DNA of 49,619 bases from Fimbriimonadaceae bacterium (GTDB taxonomy: Bacteria > Armatimonadota > Fimbriimonadia > Fimbriimonadales > Fimbriimonadaceae), in the NCBI GenBank assembly GCA_024710805.1, contig JANJUB010000090.1:1-49619 (forward strand), in the 5' to 3' direction. Positions 33,592-44,141 of this stretch are shown here, in pieces. Under the pieces are notes generated by a model. It saw nothing but the letters and a program-made list of their open reading frames with translations, did no database searches and was not told the DNA's origin. Made by a program: the position numbers and the translations under genes. Position 1 is the first letter of the stretch; each line of letters starts with the position of its first letter.

Positions 33592-35103
33592 CTACCGTGG
33601 GGTGGTGCCGGGGGCCCCTTGTATGGCCTCCTGCTCCTTTTCGGGATTCGCGCCGGGTCGCGGAGCACTGCTCCGAAGCGTCGGCACGTCAATAATGTCT
33701 TCGGTCGTCACCGAGAATCGGCTGGCGTCGAAGTTCGACGTCTGCACAATCGGGGTCTTGTCGATCCAGTCACCCTTTCGCAGGATCTGATCACGGCTCA
33801 GCTTGAGCGACGTGTAGACGATCCGTGCGGGTGGCGTCTGGCGCTCTTGGAGCTTCCATCCGTCCGTGTACTTGCCGTTCTTCTCTCCCGGCACCCACTC
33901 GTAGTCCTTGCGGACGTCGGTGCGGAGAAACGCCTTGTCGGTCATGCCCTCGCCGTTCCAGCCGAACTTGTCCTGAACGTGGAGCGAGGCCGATCGCGGG
34001 TTGTAGTAGAACTCGACAAGGAAGTTTTCGGACTTGCGCGAGAACGGATACATCGTCGGGTCTTTGCTCATGTCGATCCGCTTGTTGAATCGGCGGTTCT
34101 TGACAAAGCCCTGATCCTGCAGATATGTGGCATCGCGCTCGGGGTCGAGCACGACCTCATTCTGGCCGTCCCAATCCATCGCAGCAAGCGTGAAGTTGGG
34201 GTTGTCGGCGTCGCGGACAATGATGCGGATGCGGGTTCCAACCGGAAGGACGTTCCACGTGCCCTGAACGCGAATGACCTTGGGCTCGTCCACGATGACC
34301 CGGGCGGTGAAGCCAACGTCAAACGGCTCCGTGGTGTCGTAGACCGTCTGGCTGGCGTCTCCACGCTCTTGGGCAAGCCAACCCCGCTGGACCATACGAA
34401 CGATCATCGTGTCCAGGTTCTGCTCGAGGGTCTCCTTCTGCTGGAAGAGCTGATAGATGTCCTTCTGCTTCTCGTAGTCTGCGGCAGTCTCGGCATACAG
34501 CTTCCAATAGTGCTCTAAGCCCTCTCTGACCTGGTTGTTTCGCTGAAACGCGTTAGCGAGCAGGTTGCGGCGAGCCGGGAGCATATCCTCGCGCTCTTGG
34601 GCTTGGCGGAACCACTTGATCGACTGGTGATAGTCATCGTCGATCTTGTGATACCAAATCCATCCCGTCTCGAAGAACAGTTCGTAGGTGTTCGGATTCT
34701 GCCTGGAGCCTTCCTTACCAAGCGCCAGCGCCGACGGGATGTACCGGCGGTCGGAGCGCTGCTCTTCGTCGGTGAAGTTGTAGGCGATGTGCCACATGCC
34801 CGTCGCGTAAATGTCGATTTGCTTCGGGTCGAGGATGGTACAGAGTCGGATGATCGGCAACACCGCGTCGTAGTTGCCTTCATCGAAGAACGAGTCAGCG
34901 CGAACCCACAAGATGCCCGCCAGGAACTCGCGGAAGCCAAACAGCTGCAGCAGCGTCTGGTCCGGCGACAGGGATTCGGCGAATCCTTGCCCCGACCAGT
35001 AGTTCTTCTTCCAGAAGTCCTGGATAGCGCCGACCTGCAGGGCCATCTGCCCCACAAACGTCGCGGCCAAGATTCCAAGCAGTTTGCTCTTTGTCGGTCT
35101 CAT
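33592..35103 (-). CDS. Membrane-anchored TPR-like protein of an ABC operon, unrecognised
   Basis: 503 residues. An N-terminal hydrophobic anchor (LLGILAATFVGQMALQVGAI) is followed by helices resembling tetratricopeptide repeats (FFDEGNYDAVLPIIRLCTIL, SIKWFRQAQEREDMLPARRN) to about residue 230, then a beta-rich part with VGTRIRIIVRDADNPNFTLA. I do not recognise a named family for the whole. It starts 7 nt after the permease gene and is the last gene of the ATPase-permease-TPR operon, so it probably acts at the membrane with that transporter. Confidence 0.7.
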   Translation of the reverse strand: MRPTKSKLLGILAATFVGQMALQVGAIQDFWKKNYWSGQGFAESLSPDQTLLQLFGFREFLAGILWVRADSFFDEGNYDAVLPIIRLCTILDPKQIDIYATGMWHIAYNFTDEEQRSDRRYIPSALALGKEGSRQNPNTYELFFETGWIWYHKIDDDYHQSIKWFRQAQEREDMLPARRNLLANAFQRNNQVREGLEHYWKLYAETAADYEKQKDIYQLFQQKETLEQNLDTMIVRMVQRGWLAQERGDASQTVYDTTEPFDVGFTARVIVDEPKVIRVQGTWNVLPVGTRIRIIVRDADNPNFTLAAMDWDGQNEVVLDPERDATYLQDQGFVKNRRFNKRIDMSKDPTMYPFSRKSENFLVEFYYNPRSASLHVQDKFGWNGEGMTDKAFLRTDVRKDYEWVPGEKNGKYTDGWKLQERQTPPARIVYTSLKLSRDQILRKGDWIDKTPIVQTSNFDASRFSVTTEDIIDVPTLRSSAPRPGANPEKEQEAIQGAPGTTPR

Positions 35104-35110
35104 GGACTGA

Positions 35111-35899
35111 TCAAACCTCTCGCTTGTCGAAGATCACCATGCCCGCAACCAGCAGGCCGGCCGAATACAGGATCGCGTAGAGAACGATGTAGATGAAATA
35201 CTTCTGCTCGTTCTCGATGACCTGGCCGGGGTTGATGATTGGGTTCTTGACGTCGTAGTTCGAGAACGCCGGCATCGCACCGGTCACGAACTTCGCCACG
35301 CTCTGCATGATCGGACTGGCGCCGGAGTTGCTGGCGATCGAAGAGTAGAGCGGGCTCAACACCGTTCCCACGCCCCAGATGCCGATCGACAAGAAGAAGT
35401 TGACCAGCGGGGTCGTAAAGGTCGAGAAGAAGATGCACACCGCAGCGAGCAGCATCATCTCGAGGAAGTAGAAGAACGGCTGGCGAGCCACTTCCAGCAG
35501 TCGCTCGGGCGATGGTTGCTGGAAGATGTAGAACAGCAAGACCATGACGCTCGACATCAGTACGATCATCAAGCCGAGAGCCAAAACGGCACCCATGAAC
35601 TTGCCGACCAAGAACTGCCAACGCATGACCGGCTTCGAGAGAATCGTGTAGATCGTTCGCCGCTCGATCTCGTTCGGGATCATGTAGATCGTCAAGATAA
35701 TCGCGATGAGCGCGCTGGTTCCACGAAGAACCGCGTACATCGTCGAGATCATCGTGGACTGCTCGGATCGAGCCGTCAACACGGAGAGCGACGGAATGAT
35801 GCTGAGCAGCAGCACGCCGATAAACAGAATGATGAGCAGCACGCGGCGGCGAATCGCTTCGCCCACCGTCGTGGTGGCAATGGCCATGATCGGTCTCAT
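35111..35899 (-). CDS. ABC-2-type transporter permease
   Basis: 262 residues with six hydrophobic segments, for example RRRVLLIILFIGVLLLSIIP and ALIAIILTIYMIPNEIE. The latter, with RRTIYTILSKPVMRWQFLVGKFMG, matches NosY/ABC-2 permeases, in which a short helix follows the first membrane span. The substrate is unknown; the family includes exporters and gliding-motility or copper-enzyme maturation transporters. The gene overlaps the ATPase stop by 4 nt. Confidence 0.88.
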   Translation of the reverse strand: MRPIMAIATTTVGEAIRRRVLLIILFIGVLLLSIIPSLSVLTARSEQSTMISTMYAVLRGTSALIAIILTIYMIPNEIERRTIYTILSKPVMRWQFLVGKFMGAVLALGLMIVLMSSVMVLLFYIFQQPSPERLLEVARQPFFYFLEMMLLAAVCIFFSTFTTPLVNFFLSIGIWGVGTVLSPLYSSIASNSGASPIMQSVAKFVTGAMPAFSNYDVKNPIINPGQVIENEQKYFIYIVLYAILYSAGLLVAGMVIFDKREV

Positions 35900-36861
35900 T
35901 GGGCACCTCCAACTTCGGCGGCAACCGCAGCCGGCTTCTTCTTGCTCGCATCATCGTCGCGGACCGTCTCGATGAAGAGGTCCTCGAGACGCTTTCGGCG
36001 AGGAGTGAGCGAGATGATCCGACCCTTGGTGCTGCGGATCGAGTCCACCACCGAGTTGGGATCTTGCTCGTCGGACATATCGACGATCAGGCGGCCATCG
36101 TGGAACGAGACCGTCGCATCGGTCGTGCCCTTGACTTGGTCGGCGATCTCCTTGGAGACGTCATCGGCGATGATCTCGATACGGCCGCCGCTCAGAAGAT
36201 CATCGAGCTTGCCCTGACGGACGATAATGCCCTTGTTGATGATCGCGACGCGGTCGCAGATTCGCTCGACTTCGCTGAGCTCGTGGCTCGAGATGAACAC
36301 CGTTCGACCCTCATCGCGGAAGTTAAGAATAAGGTCTCGGATTTCGATATGGGCGATCGGATCGAGGCCACCGGTCGGTTCATCGAGGAAGAGGAGCTTC
36401 GGGTCGTTGAGCAGCGATTGGGCGAGGCCGATGCGCTGCTGCATGCCCTTGGAGAATTGAGAAATCGTCTTCGACTTATCGGCGGCAAGGTTCACCCGCT
36501 CCAAGAGCTGGTTGAACAGGGCCTCGTCCTTGATGCCGAACAGCGCGCCATAGAACCGGAGGATCTCCAATCCGGTCATGTGCTCGTAGTAATACGGCCG
36601 CTCGGGGAGGTAGCTGATGATCCGGTGGACATCCATGTCGCCGATCTCTTTGCCGAGGACAAAGCCCTCGCCTCCCGTCGGGTAGATGATGCCAAGGAGC
36701 ATCTTGATCGTGGTCGTTTTGCCGGCACCATTAGGGCCGAGAAATCCGAAGATCTCGCCTTCCTCGACGGTCAGGTCGAGGTCTTGGACGACGTTGATAA
36801 GGCCATGAAGTCGAGACTTGTAGGTCTTGGTTAGTTTGCGTGTCTCAATGGCGGCGGCCAA
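35896..36861 (-). CDS. ABC transporter ATP-binding protein
   Basis: 321 residues. Walker A GFLGPNGAGKTTTIKML, Q-loop SYLPERPYYYEHMTG, signature FSKGMQQRIGLAQSLL, Walker B KLLFLDEPTGGLDP and switch His in VFISSHELSEVERICDRV are all intact. The SKGM signature is usual in the CcmA/NosF exporter group. About 80 C-terminal residues form an extra domain. The start is TTG at 36861 with GGGAGG 11 nt upstream and a TATACT box near 36897-36902. It heads the three-gene operon. Confidence 0.93.
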   Translation of the reverse strand: MAAAIETRKLTKTYKSRLHGLINVVQDLDLTVEEGEIFGFLGPNGAGKTTTIKMLLGIIYPTGGEGFVLGKEIGDMDVHRIISYLPERPYYYEHMTGLEILRFYGALFGIKDEALFNQLLERVNLAADKSKTISQFSKGMQQRIGLAQSLLNDPKLLFLDEPTGGLDPIAHIEIRDLILNFRDEGRTVFISSHELSEVERICDRVAIINKGIIVRQGKLDDLLSGGRIEIIADDVSKEIADQVKGTTDATVSFHDGRLIVDMSDEQDPNSVVDSIRSTKGRIISLTPRRKRLEDLFIETVRDDDASKKKPAAVAAEVGGAQ

Positions 36862-36990
36862 AAGCTGCGCACCTCCCGGGTGAGTTGGACGTGAAGTATA
36901 CCGGAGGGTCTAGACCCCCCGATTCCGTGAGTCTAAACAGCCCTTACGACGGTTTAGTTCGCACTCTCTCGAAGAATTTTGAAAAATTGT

Positions 36991-37019
36991 TTGGAATTTC
37001 ACAAAGGTGTGGCTATAAT
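36991..37019 (+). promoter_or_regulatory. Near-consensus sigma-70-type promoter
   Basis: TTGGAA, 17-nt spacer, TATAAT, preceded by A/T-tracts (AATTTTGAAAAATTGT) like an UP element. The strongest promoter I can see in the window; it reads into the candidate RNA, not directly into a gene. Confidence 0.85.
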
Positions 37020-37025
37020 GCTCTT

Positions 37026-37142
37026 CGTCAACGACCTTGAGCCCTCGGAGATCTTAGGGACCAATGAGAAGGGCAAAAGTCGTTTGGCCGAGCCTTAGCG
37101 GGAATGCTCTTTGCTCTCCTTTCAGCGTTCCCGCATTTTTTT
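37026..37142 (+). ncRNA. Candidate structured small RNA or leader, unknown class
   Basis: About 117 nt bounded by a consensus promoter and an intrinsic terminator, with no credible coding sequence. Visible pairing: AACGAC (37030-37035) with GTCGTT (37079-37084), GCCC (37041) with GGGC (37071), and an alternative CTCGG (37044) with CCGAG (37088). I cannot match it to 6S, tmRNA, RNase P, 5S or a riboswitch I know. The next gene starts 38 nt beyond the T-run, so it could be an attenuated leader or an independent sRNA. Ends are predicted. Together with the promoter it accounts for most of the 36862-37179 gap. Confidence 0.65.
37098..37142 (+). terminator. Intrinsic terminator of the candidate RNA
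   Basis: GCGGGAATGCT/AGCGTTCCCGC with one G-T pair, 15-nt loop, followed by A and seven T (37136-37142). Confidence 0.88.
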
Positions 37143-37179
37143 GCCTGGACCCCGGCCCCGTCAGCGTCATACTTATCTC

Positions 37180-38091
37180 ATGATTGCCTGGCTCGCGATC
37201 CTCGCGTTTCCTCAGAGTGAGCCTGCAAAGCTCGACCTTAAGCCCATCGCAACGGTCCGCCACCCGGGTGCGAGCGAGATGAGCGGCATCGTCCAGAGTC
37301 GCCGGTATCCGGGCGTCTTCTGGGTTCACAACGACTCGGGCGATAAGGCGCGCATTTTTCCGATCAAGCTGAGCGGCGACGTGATCAAGCCTCCTTATGA
37401 AGGCGGCTTCTGGGTGAACGCTCCCGAAGAAGGCAAACAGGAATGGCCAGGGATCGAGATTGCCAACGCCACCAACGTGGACTGGGAAGACGTCGCGCTC
37501 GATGGCGACACGCTGTATCTCGCCGACGTGGGCAACAACGGCAACGCCCGCCGCGATTTAGGGGTGTACGTGGTTCCAGAGCCCAACCCCGAGGCCACCG
37601 GAGTCGTTCGGGCGCTGAAGTTCTTGCCCATCCGCTATCCGGACCAAGGTGCGTATCCCCCGAAGGATTGGTTCTTCGATTGTGAGGCGATCTTCATTCA
37701 TCGGGGCCGCGTGCACTTGGTGACCAAGCATCGCAAGAACGGCAACTTCGCCATTCCGGACGTCGGCGCGAAGCTGTACCGGCTGGATTCCCAACACACC
37801 GATCGGCCGAACTTGTTGCGCAAGCTGGACGAGAAGAGCGACCTCGGAGGGTGGGTGACCGCGGCCGACCTTTCTCCCAATGGGCGCACGCTCGCCGTTC
37901 TGGTCCAAGCCCCGGTCGCTTCGGTCTGGTTCTTCGACATCTCGCGGTCCGGCGAAAAGATGCTCAGCGGCCCGAGTCGTCGGCTCATGCTGAGCGGGGC
38001 CAAGCAAGCCGAAGCCATCGCGTTCATCGACGACCGAACCGTGGTTGTGACCAACGAACAACGGGACGTGTTCCGGATCGCCGTGCCCTAG
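37180..38091 (+). CDS. Probable exported beta-propeller-like protein, unrecognised
   Basis: 303 residues. A short hydrophobic N-terminus (MIAWLAILAFPQS) may be a signal peptide. The body has propeller-like strands (GVFWVHNDSGDKARIFPI, DWEDVALDGDTLYLADVGNN, WVTAADLSPNGRTLAVLV), with WEDVALDG and DCEAIF conserved-looking acidic patches as in calcium-binding esterase-like phytase/SdiA-regulated folds. I cannot assign an activity. It begins 38 nt after the terminator of the candidate RNA and is followed 33 nt later by a GNAT gene. Confidence 0.7.
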   Translation: MIAWLAILAFPQSEPAKLDLKPIATVRHPGASEMSGIVQSRRYPGVFWVHNDSGDKARIFPIKLSGDVIKPPYEGGFWVNAPEEGKQEWPGIEIANATNVDWEDVALDGDTLYLADVGNNGNARRDLGVYVVPEPNPEATGVVRALKFLPIRYPDQGAYPPKDWFFDCEAIFIHRGRVHLVTKHRKNGNFAIPDVGAKLYRLDSQHTDRPNLLRKLDEKSDLGGWVTAADLSPNGRTLAVLVQAPVASVWFFDISRSGEKMLSGPSRRLMLSGAKQAEAIAFIDDRTVVVTNEQRDVFRIAVP

Positions 38092-38110
38092 CCAGGTCCG
38101 TGGGCTCATG

Positions 38111-38116
38111 TAAGCT
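38111..38116 (+). promoter_or_regulatory. Candidate -10 box of the GNAT gene
   Basis: TAAGCT 8 nt before the ATG at 38125 without a ribosome site. Confidence 0.35.
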
Positions 38117-38124
38117 CTGCTTCG

Positions 38125-38568
38125 ATGGATCCTGCCGTACGCTACTCACTGGATGAGCGATTGGAGTTCGCCGAGTATCGGGAGTTCCTCACGCGCACCG
38201 ACTTAGGTTCGCAGTATCCGAAGAAGAACTTTGAAGCGAGAGTCAGCCGCGTGCTGCAAACGGTCGATATCTGCGTGACCGCGCGGAACGAAGCCGGGCG
38301 ATTGATCGGGATTTGCTTCGGCCTCACCGACTTTGCTTACTTCCTGTTCTTGACGGATCTCGGCGTCGATCGCGACTACGCGCGGCGAGGGATCGGAAGC
38401 GAGATGTTGCGATTGGCGGTCGAGCAAGCAGGTGGTCCAGACGACATCACCGTAGCGACGATCTCCAATGACGAGGCCATTGACTTCTATAAGCGGTGCG
38501 ATTTGGTCAACGAACCCGCCCTCGTCGTTCGCTATTGCCGCGACTGGGAGTCGTTCGTGGTGGAGTAG
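38125..38568 (+). CDS. GNAT-family N-acetyltransferase
   Basis: 147 residues. The acetyl-CoA binding motif A is FLFLTDLGVDRDYARRGIGSEMLRLAVEQ, with the R-R-x-G-I-G signature, followed by ISNDEAIDFYKRCDLV, the typical motif B helix and strand. Substrate unknown. It lies between the exported protein gene and alaS and does not appear to be part of the alaS unit, which has its own ribosome site. Confidence 0.9.
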   Translation: MDPAVRYSLDERLEFAEYREFLTRTDLGSQYPKKNFEARVSRVLQTVDICVTARNEAGRLIGICFGLTDFAYFLFLTDLGVDRDYARRGIGSEMLRLAVEQAGGPDDITVATISNDEAIDFYKRCDLVNEPALVVRYCRDWESFVVE

Positions 38569-38624
38569 CAGCCCGAGCCCGTCCGAGGCAAATCGAACCG
38601 TGCTGGTACCCTAGGAGCACATTT

Positions 38625-41468
<2,844 letters not shown>

Positions 41469-41471
41469 ACG

Positions 41472-41496
41472 GGAGGGCGCTGCTTTGTCAGCGCCT
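41472..41496 (+). repeat. REP hairpin 1
   Basis: Foot GGGAGG (contains GGAG), arms GGCGCTG/CAGCGCC, loop CTTTGT. Confidence 0.85.
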
Positions 41497-41511
41497 GCGT
41501 GGAGCCAATCG

Positions 41512-41536
41512 GGAGGGCGCTGCTTTGTCAGCGCCT
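41512..41536 (+). repeat. REP hairpin 2
   Basis: Identical to hairpin 1, 15 nt downstream in the same orientation. Confidence 0.85.
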
Positions 41537-41565
41537 AAGAAGCACTCGTCAGGGAAGGGTTCGCC

Positions 41566-42036
41566 ATGAACAGGAAGAGACCGGCTCACACGGAGAACAA
41601 GGTTCTTCTCAATCGCTCGACCATCGTCTTCATTAACTTCTGCTCCAAAGACCGCAAGCCGATACTTGCACATGAAGATGTGCATCGGTGCCTGTTAAAT
41701 GCGTGGGAGCAGGCCGATGGCTGGCTTGTGGGCAAGTACATCATTCTGCCAGACCATATCCACATGTTCTGCAGCCCTCGTGAAGACGATGGCCGAAGGC
41801 TCGGAGCCTGGGTCAAGTACTGGAAGGCTCTTGCTTCGCGCGCCTGGCCAAGACCGAGCGAACAACCGGTGTGGCAGCGCGACTTCTGGGATCGTCAGCT
41901 ACGCCAAGGCGAGGTCTATGAACTGAAATCGGAGTATGTGAAGTCGAACGCACGTCGCCGTGGGTTTGTCGAGGAGGTGGGAGACTGGCCCTTCCGCGGC
42001 GAGATAAACCAGCTAGTGTGGGAAGAAATCCGCTGA
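41566..42036 (+). CDS. REP-associated tyrosine transposase (RAYT, Y1/HUH family)
   Basis: 156 residues. The HUH motif is H64-I-H66 in LPDHIHMF, and the likely catalytic tyrosine is Tyr124 in SEYVKSNARRRGFV, aligned with the YIHNNPVRAG motif of RAYTs. RAYTs cut single-stranded DNA at REP hairpins and are thought to spread them. AGGGAAGGG precedes the ATG. The protein appears intact, and its stop codon lies at the edge of the first downstream repeat unit. Confidence 0.92.
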   Translation: MNRKRPAHTENKVLLNRSTIVFINFCSKDRKPILAHEDVHRCLLNAWEQADGWLVGKYIILPDHIHMFCSPREDDGRRLGAWVKYWKALASRAWPRPSEQPVWQRDFWDRQLRQGEVYELKSEYVKSNARRRGFVEEVGDWPFRGEINQLVWEEIR

Positions 42037-42040
42037 TGTT

Positions 42041-42065
42041 GGCTCCGACAAAGCGGAGCCCTCCC
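42041..42065 (-). repeat. REP hairpin 3
   Basis: On the minus strand: GGGAGG, arms GGCTCCG/CGGAGCC, loop CTTTGT. Compared with hairpins 1 and 2 both arms are changed at matching positions, so pairing is kept. It is part of a longer unit beginning GCTGATGTT. Confidence 0.85.
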
Positions 42066-42089
42066 AATTCGTCGGCCTAGGCTGATGTT

Positions 42090-42114
42090 GGCTCCGACAA
42101 AGCGGAGCCCTCCC
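42090..42114 (-). repeat. REP hairpin 4
   Basis: Same as hairpin 3, with the same GCTGATGTT preceding and TTCGTCG following on the plus strand. Confidence 0.85.
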
Positions 42115-42126
42115 ATTTCGTCGACT

Positions 42127-42519
42127 CTAGGCCCGTCGCCCGATCAGCCAGGCGCCCACCAGACTGAGTACCGCCATCGTAGCCGATCCGATCTTCACAA
42201 GTCCGGCGACATAGCTGACCGTCTTCTCCTGGAGGGGGTAGACCCCCTTCTCCAGCATCAGCGTGTCGTTTACGAATCGCTGGCCCTGGTCACCCTTGCC
42301 GGGAAGGATGACCGAGGTGTCGTCGATGATCATGCTCTGCGGTTCTCCAATCGGCGTGCCCACTTCGCCCAGCAACTCGGCCATCGCGGGGTCATGCGGC
42401 TTGATGCGCTGCGTGAGTTCCGCCTTTCCAGTGAGCGAACTCTCCTGCCAGAACGCGCCGCCCAAGACGACCAGACTCACCACCGCGAGAATCCGCAGCG
42501 GCATGATCAGCTTCTTCAT
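42127..42519 (-). CDS. Small membrane protein, unrecognised
   Basis: 130 residues with two hydrophobic segments (MPLRILAVVSLVVLGGAFW at the N-terminus, VSYVAGLVKIGSATMAVLSL near the C-terminus) enclosing a hydrophilic middle with STTLTG-like and MIIDDTSVILPGKG text. No family recognised. It begins 3 nt after the YceI stop, so it is co-expressed and may be a membrane partner. Confidence 0.7.
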   Translation of the reverse strand: MKKLIMPLRILAVVSLVVLGGAFWQESSLTGKAELTQRIKPHDPAMAELLGEVGTPIGEPQSMIIDDTSVILPGKGDQGQRFVNDTLMLEKGVYPLQEKTVSYVAGLVKIGSATMAVLSLVGAWLIGRRA

Positions 42520-42522
42520 GGT

Positions 42523-43116
42523 TTAGCCTGTGGTCCCGAACACGCTGAGCTTGATCGTGACGACCTCGCCCACCTTGCCCTTGGCCTGCGCGGGGATTTG
42601 GACGTTGTAGTCCGAAAGTCGGATCTTGAACTCAGTCTTCACATTGACCAAGTCACCCTTGAACCGGGCGGCGCGGGTCTGCTCGCTCTCCTTGATGAAT
42701 CGGACCGTCGCGTTCGTGGTGATCACCTTCGTGACGCCCTTGAGCGTGAGATTGCCGGTGACGCGGTAGTTGGTACCGCTCACGAACTGGACGCGCGTGG
42801 TCTCGAACGTGGCATTAGGGAACTTGTCGGTGCTCAGCCAGCCTTCGGACCGCATGTGCTCATCCCTCAGATCGATGCCCGTCTTGATGCTCGCGACGTT
42901 GATCGTCAGCTTGCCCGAGCCGGTTCGCTTGGAAGGATCGAAAACGACGGTGCCGGTGATGACGTTGGTGGTGCCCGTGAAGTCCTCGAAGTCGGCGGTG
43001 CTGTCCACGGTGAACGACTGCATGGCGGGACTGCCGCCTCCGATCTTGAAAGTCGTGGGCTGGGCAGCCGAGATGCCGGCGGCGAGAATCAAGCTTGCGA
43101 AGAGTAGGGGTTTCAA
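42523..43116 (-). CDS. YceI-family periplasmic protein
   Basis: 197 residues with a signal peptide (LLFASLILAAGISAAQ) and a YceI lipocalin-like barrel: FTVDSTADFEDFTGTTNVIT, SIKTGIDLRDEHMRS, FPNATFETTRVQF and GNLTLKGVTKVI are standard YceI blocks. YceI proteins bind isoprenoid-like lipids in the periplasm. The start is TTG at 43116, with AGGAGG 9 nt upstream. First gene of a two-gene operon. Confidence 0.92.
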   Translation of the reverse strand: MKPLLFASLILAAGISAAQPTTFKIGGGSPAMQSFTVDSTADFEDFTGTTNVITGTVVFDPSKRTGSGKLTINVASIKTGIDLRDEHMRSEGWLSTDKFPNATFETTRVQFVSGTNYRVTGNLTLKGVTKVITTNATVRFIKESEQTRAARFKGDLVNVKTEFKIRLSDYNVQIPAQAKGKVGEVVTIKLSVFGTTG

Positions 43117-43166
43117 AGTGTAGGGTTCCTCCTGCGATGAGTGATCGCTATATTTTATAACGCGCT

Positions 43167-43709
43167 ATGTTTCAGGAAGTTCCCGCTGAGACGTTTTTCT
43201 TTTTCTACGTAATCACCTGTGTGCCTGTTGTGCGCTACGAGTCTGTCTTGCGTTGCTCTCCGGAAGCGGTGTGGGCGTTTCACGCCTCTCCTGCGGCGCT
43301 GGAGCGGTTGACGCCCCCCGACCGGAATCTGGAGTCCGCCGCGTCGGAAGGGGGCACCGGCGATGCCGGCTTGCCGCTCGTGGATGGAGCGTTGCACATC
43401 CTACGGTTTCGCTTGGGGCCGTTTCGGATGGAGTGGCGCGCGAGGATCAGCGAGGTCGATCCGCCGAACGGCTTCACCGACACCGCCGAAAAATCGCCCT
43501 TCAGCAGTTGGCGGCATCGGCATGGCTTCCTGCCCCATGAAGCTGGATGCCTGCTCGTGGACGAGATCGAATACGAGCTGCCGTTCGGGGTTTTGGGCCG
43601 GATTGCTGGACCCCTCGTGCGTCGCGACATCGATCGGCTTTTCGCGTTTCGACATCGCGAGACCCGCAAATACGTCGACGGCCCCGGAGAGACCCCGGAG
43701 CCGTCGTGA
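43167..43709 (+). CDS. SRPBCC-family ligand-binding protein
   Basis: Up to 180 residues. The core VRYESVLRCSPEAVWAFHAS, then PAALERLTPP, and SPFSSWRHRHGFLPHE with DEIEYELPFGVLG is the START-like SRPBCC fold of the COG4276 type, a hydrophobic-ligand cavity often fused or linked to sugar epimerase proteins. The real start could be the GTG near 43230, since family members begin at the strand VRYESVL and the 21 residues before it (EVPAETFFFFYVITC) look unlike the family. No clear ribosome site supports either start. Confidence 0.8.
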   Translation: MFQEVPAETFFFFYVITCVPVVRYESVLRCSPEAVWAFHASPAALERLTPPDRNLESAASEGGTGDAGLPLVDGALHILRFRLGPFRMEWRARISEVDPPNGFTDTAEKSPFSSWRHRHGFLPHEAGCLLVDEIEYELPFGVLGRIAGPLVRRDIDRLFAFRHRETRKYVDGPGETPEPS

Positions 43710-43727
43710 TGAGTAAGCTGAAAGAGC

Positions 43728-44063
43728 TTAGTGACCTTCGCCCGGAGCATGGTTGTGTCCGGTGTGGTCCTCTTCCTTCTTCTCGCCTGCCGCGGCGTCA
43801 TCCGCCTTCGGCTCGGTCGGAGTGCCCTCGCTCGCAGGAGCGGTTTCTCCGGCCGGCTTCTCCGGCATATCGTCGGCCGTGCCCGGCTTAGCTCCGCCGC
43901 CACCGGCCATCGGGGTCGCCGTGGGCGTGGTGGTCGCGGTGCCGTCGGTGGTCGCCGTCGGCGTTCCCGTTGCGGCGGTGTCGCCTTCTTCCTTCGCCGC
44001 GCAGCCGGCGATGATGCCAGCGGCCATGATGCCGAGTACCAAAACGATCAGTGACTTCTTCAT
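43728..44063 (-). CDS. Low-complexity lipoprotein with His-rich tail
   Basis: 111 residues. The signal ends in the lipobox IIAGC (Cys20). The mature part is Thr/Pro/Ala-rich (TPTATTDGTATTTPTATP), then Glu/Ala/Lys-rich, ending in DHTGHNHAPGEGH. The six His/Asp ligands at the end could bind a divalent metal. Low complexity blocks any family call. The ATG at 44063 was chosen because it starts the lipoprotein signal and GGAGGTG precedes it. Confidence 0.75.
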   Translation of the reverse strand: MKKSLIVLVLGIMAAGIIAGCAAKEEGDTAATGTPTATTDGTATTTPTATPMAGGGGAKPGTADDMPEKPAGETAPASEGTPTEPKADDAAAGEKKEEDHTGHNHAPGEGH

Positions 44064-44141
44064 TGCGTAAACACCTCCAAGGTGAACGAGATGCGCTCTT
44101 GGACGCACTCTAAAGCTGAAACGCAATTCGTGGCCGATAAG

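Larger units (their letters stand above)
41472..42114. mobile_element. RAYT transposase unit flanked by inverted REP pairs
   Basis: Two direct REP hairpins (41472-41496, 41512-41536) lie upstream of the transposase gene and two inverted ones (42041-42065, 42090-42114) downstream. The arrangement is a typical REP-plus-RAYT module. The flanking pairs are 15-nt and 24-nt apart. Confidence 0.85.

Noticed and set aside
35899-36834. Open frame antisense to the ABC ATPase
   Set aside because: Shadow frame; all ABC motifs are on the other strand.
37026-37142. 5S rRNA, because of the ~117-nt size
   Set aside because: The conserved 5S internal sequences are absent and the 5' and 3' ends do not pair.
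41472-42114. CRISPR-like repeats around 41.5-42.1 kb
   Set aside because: Two pairs of palindromic 25-mers with short unequal gaps around a transposase are REPs; there is no regular spacing and there are no cas genes.
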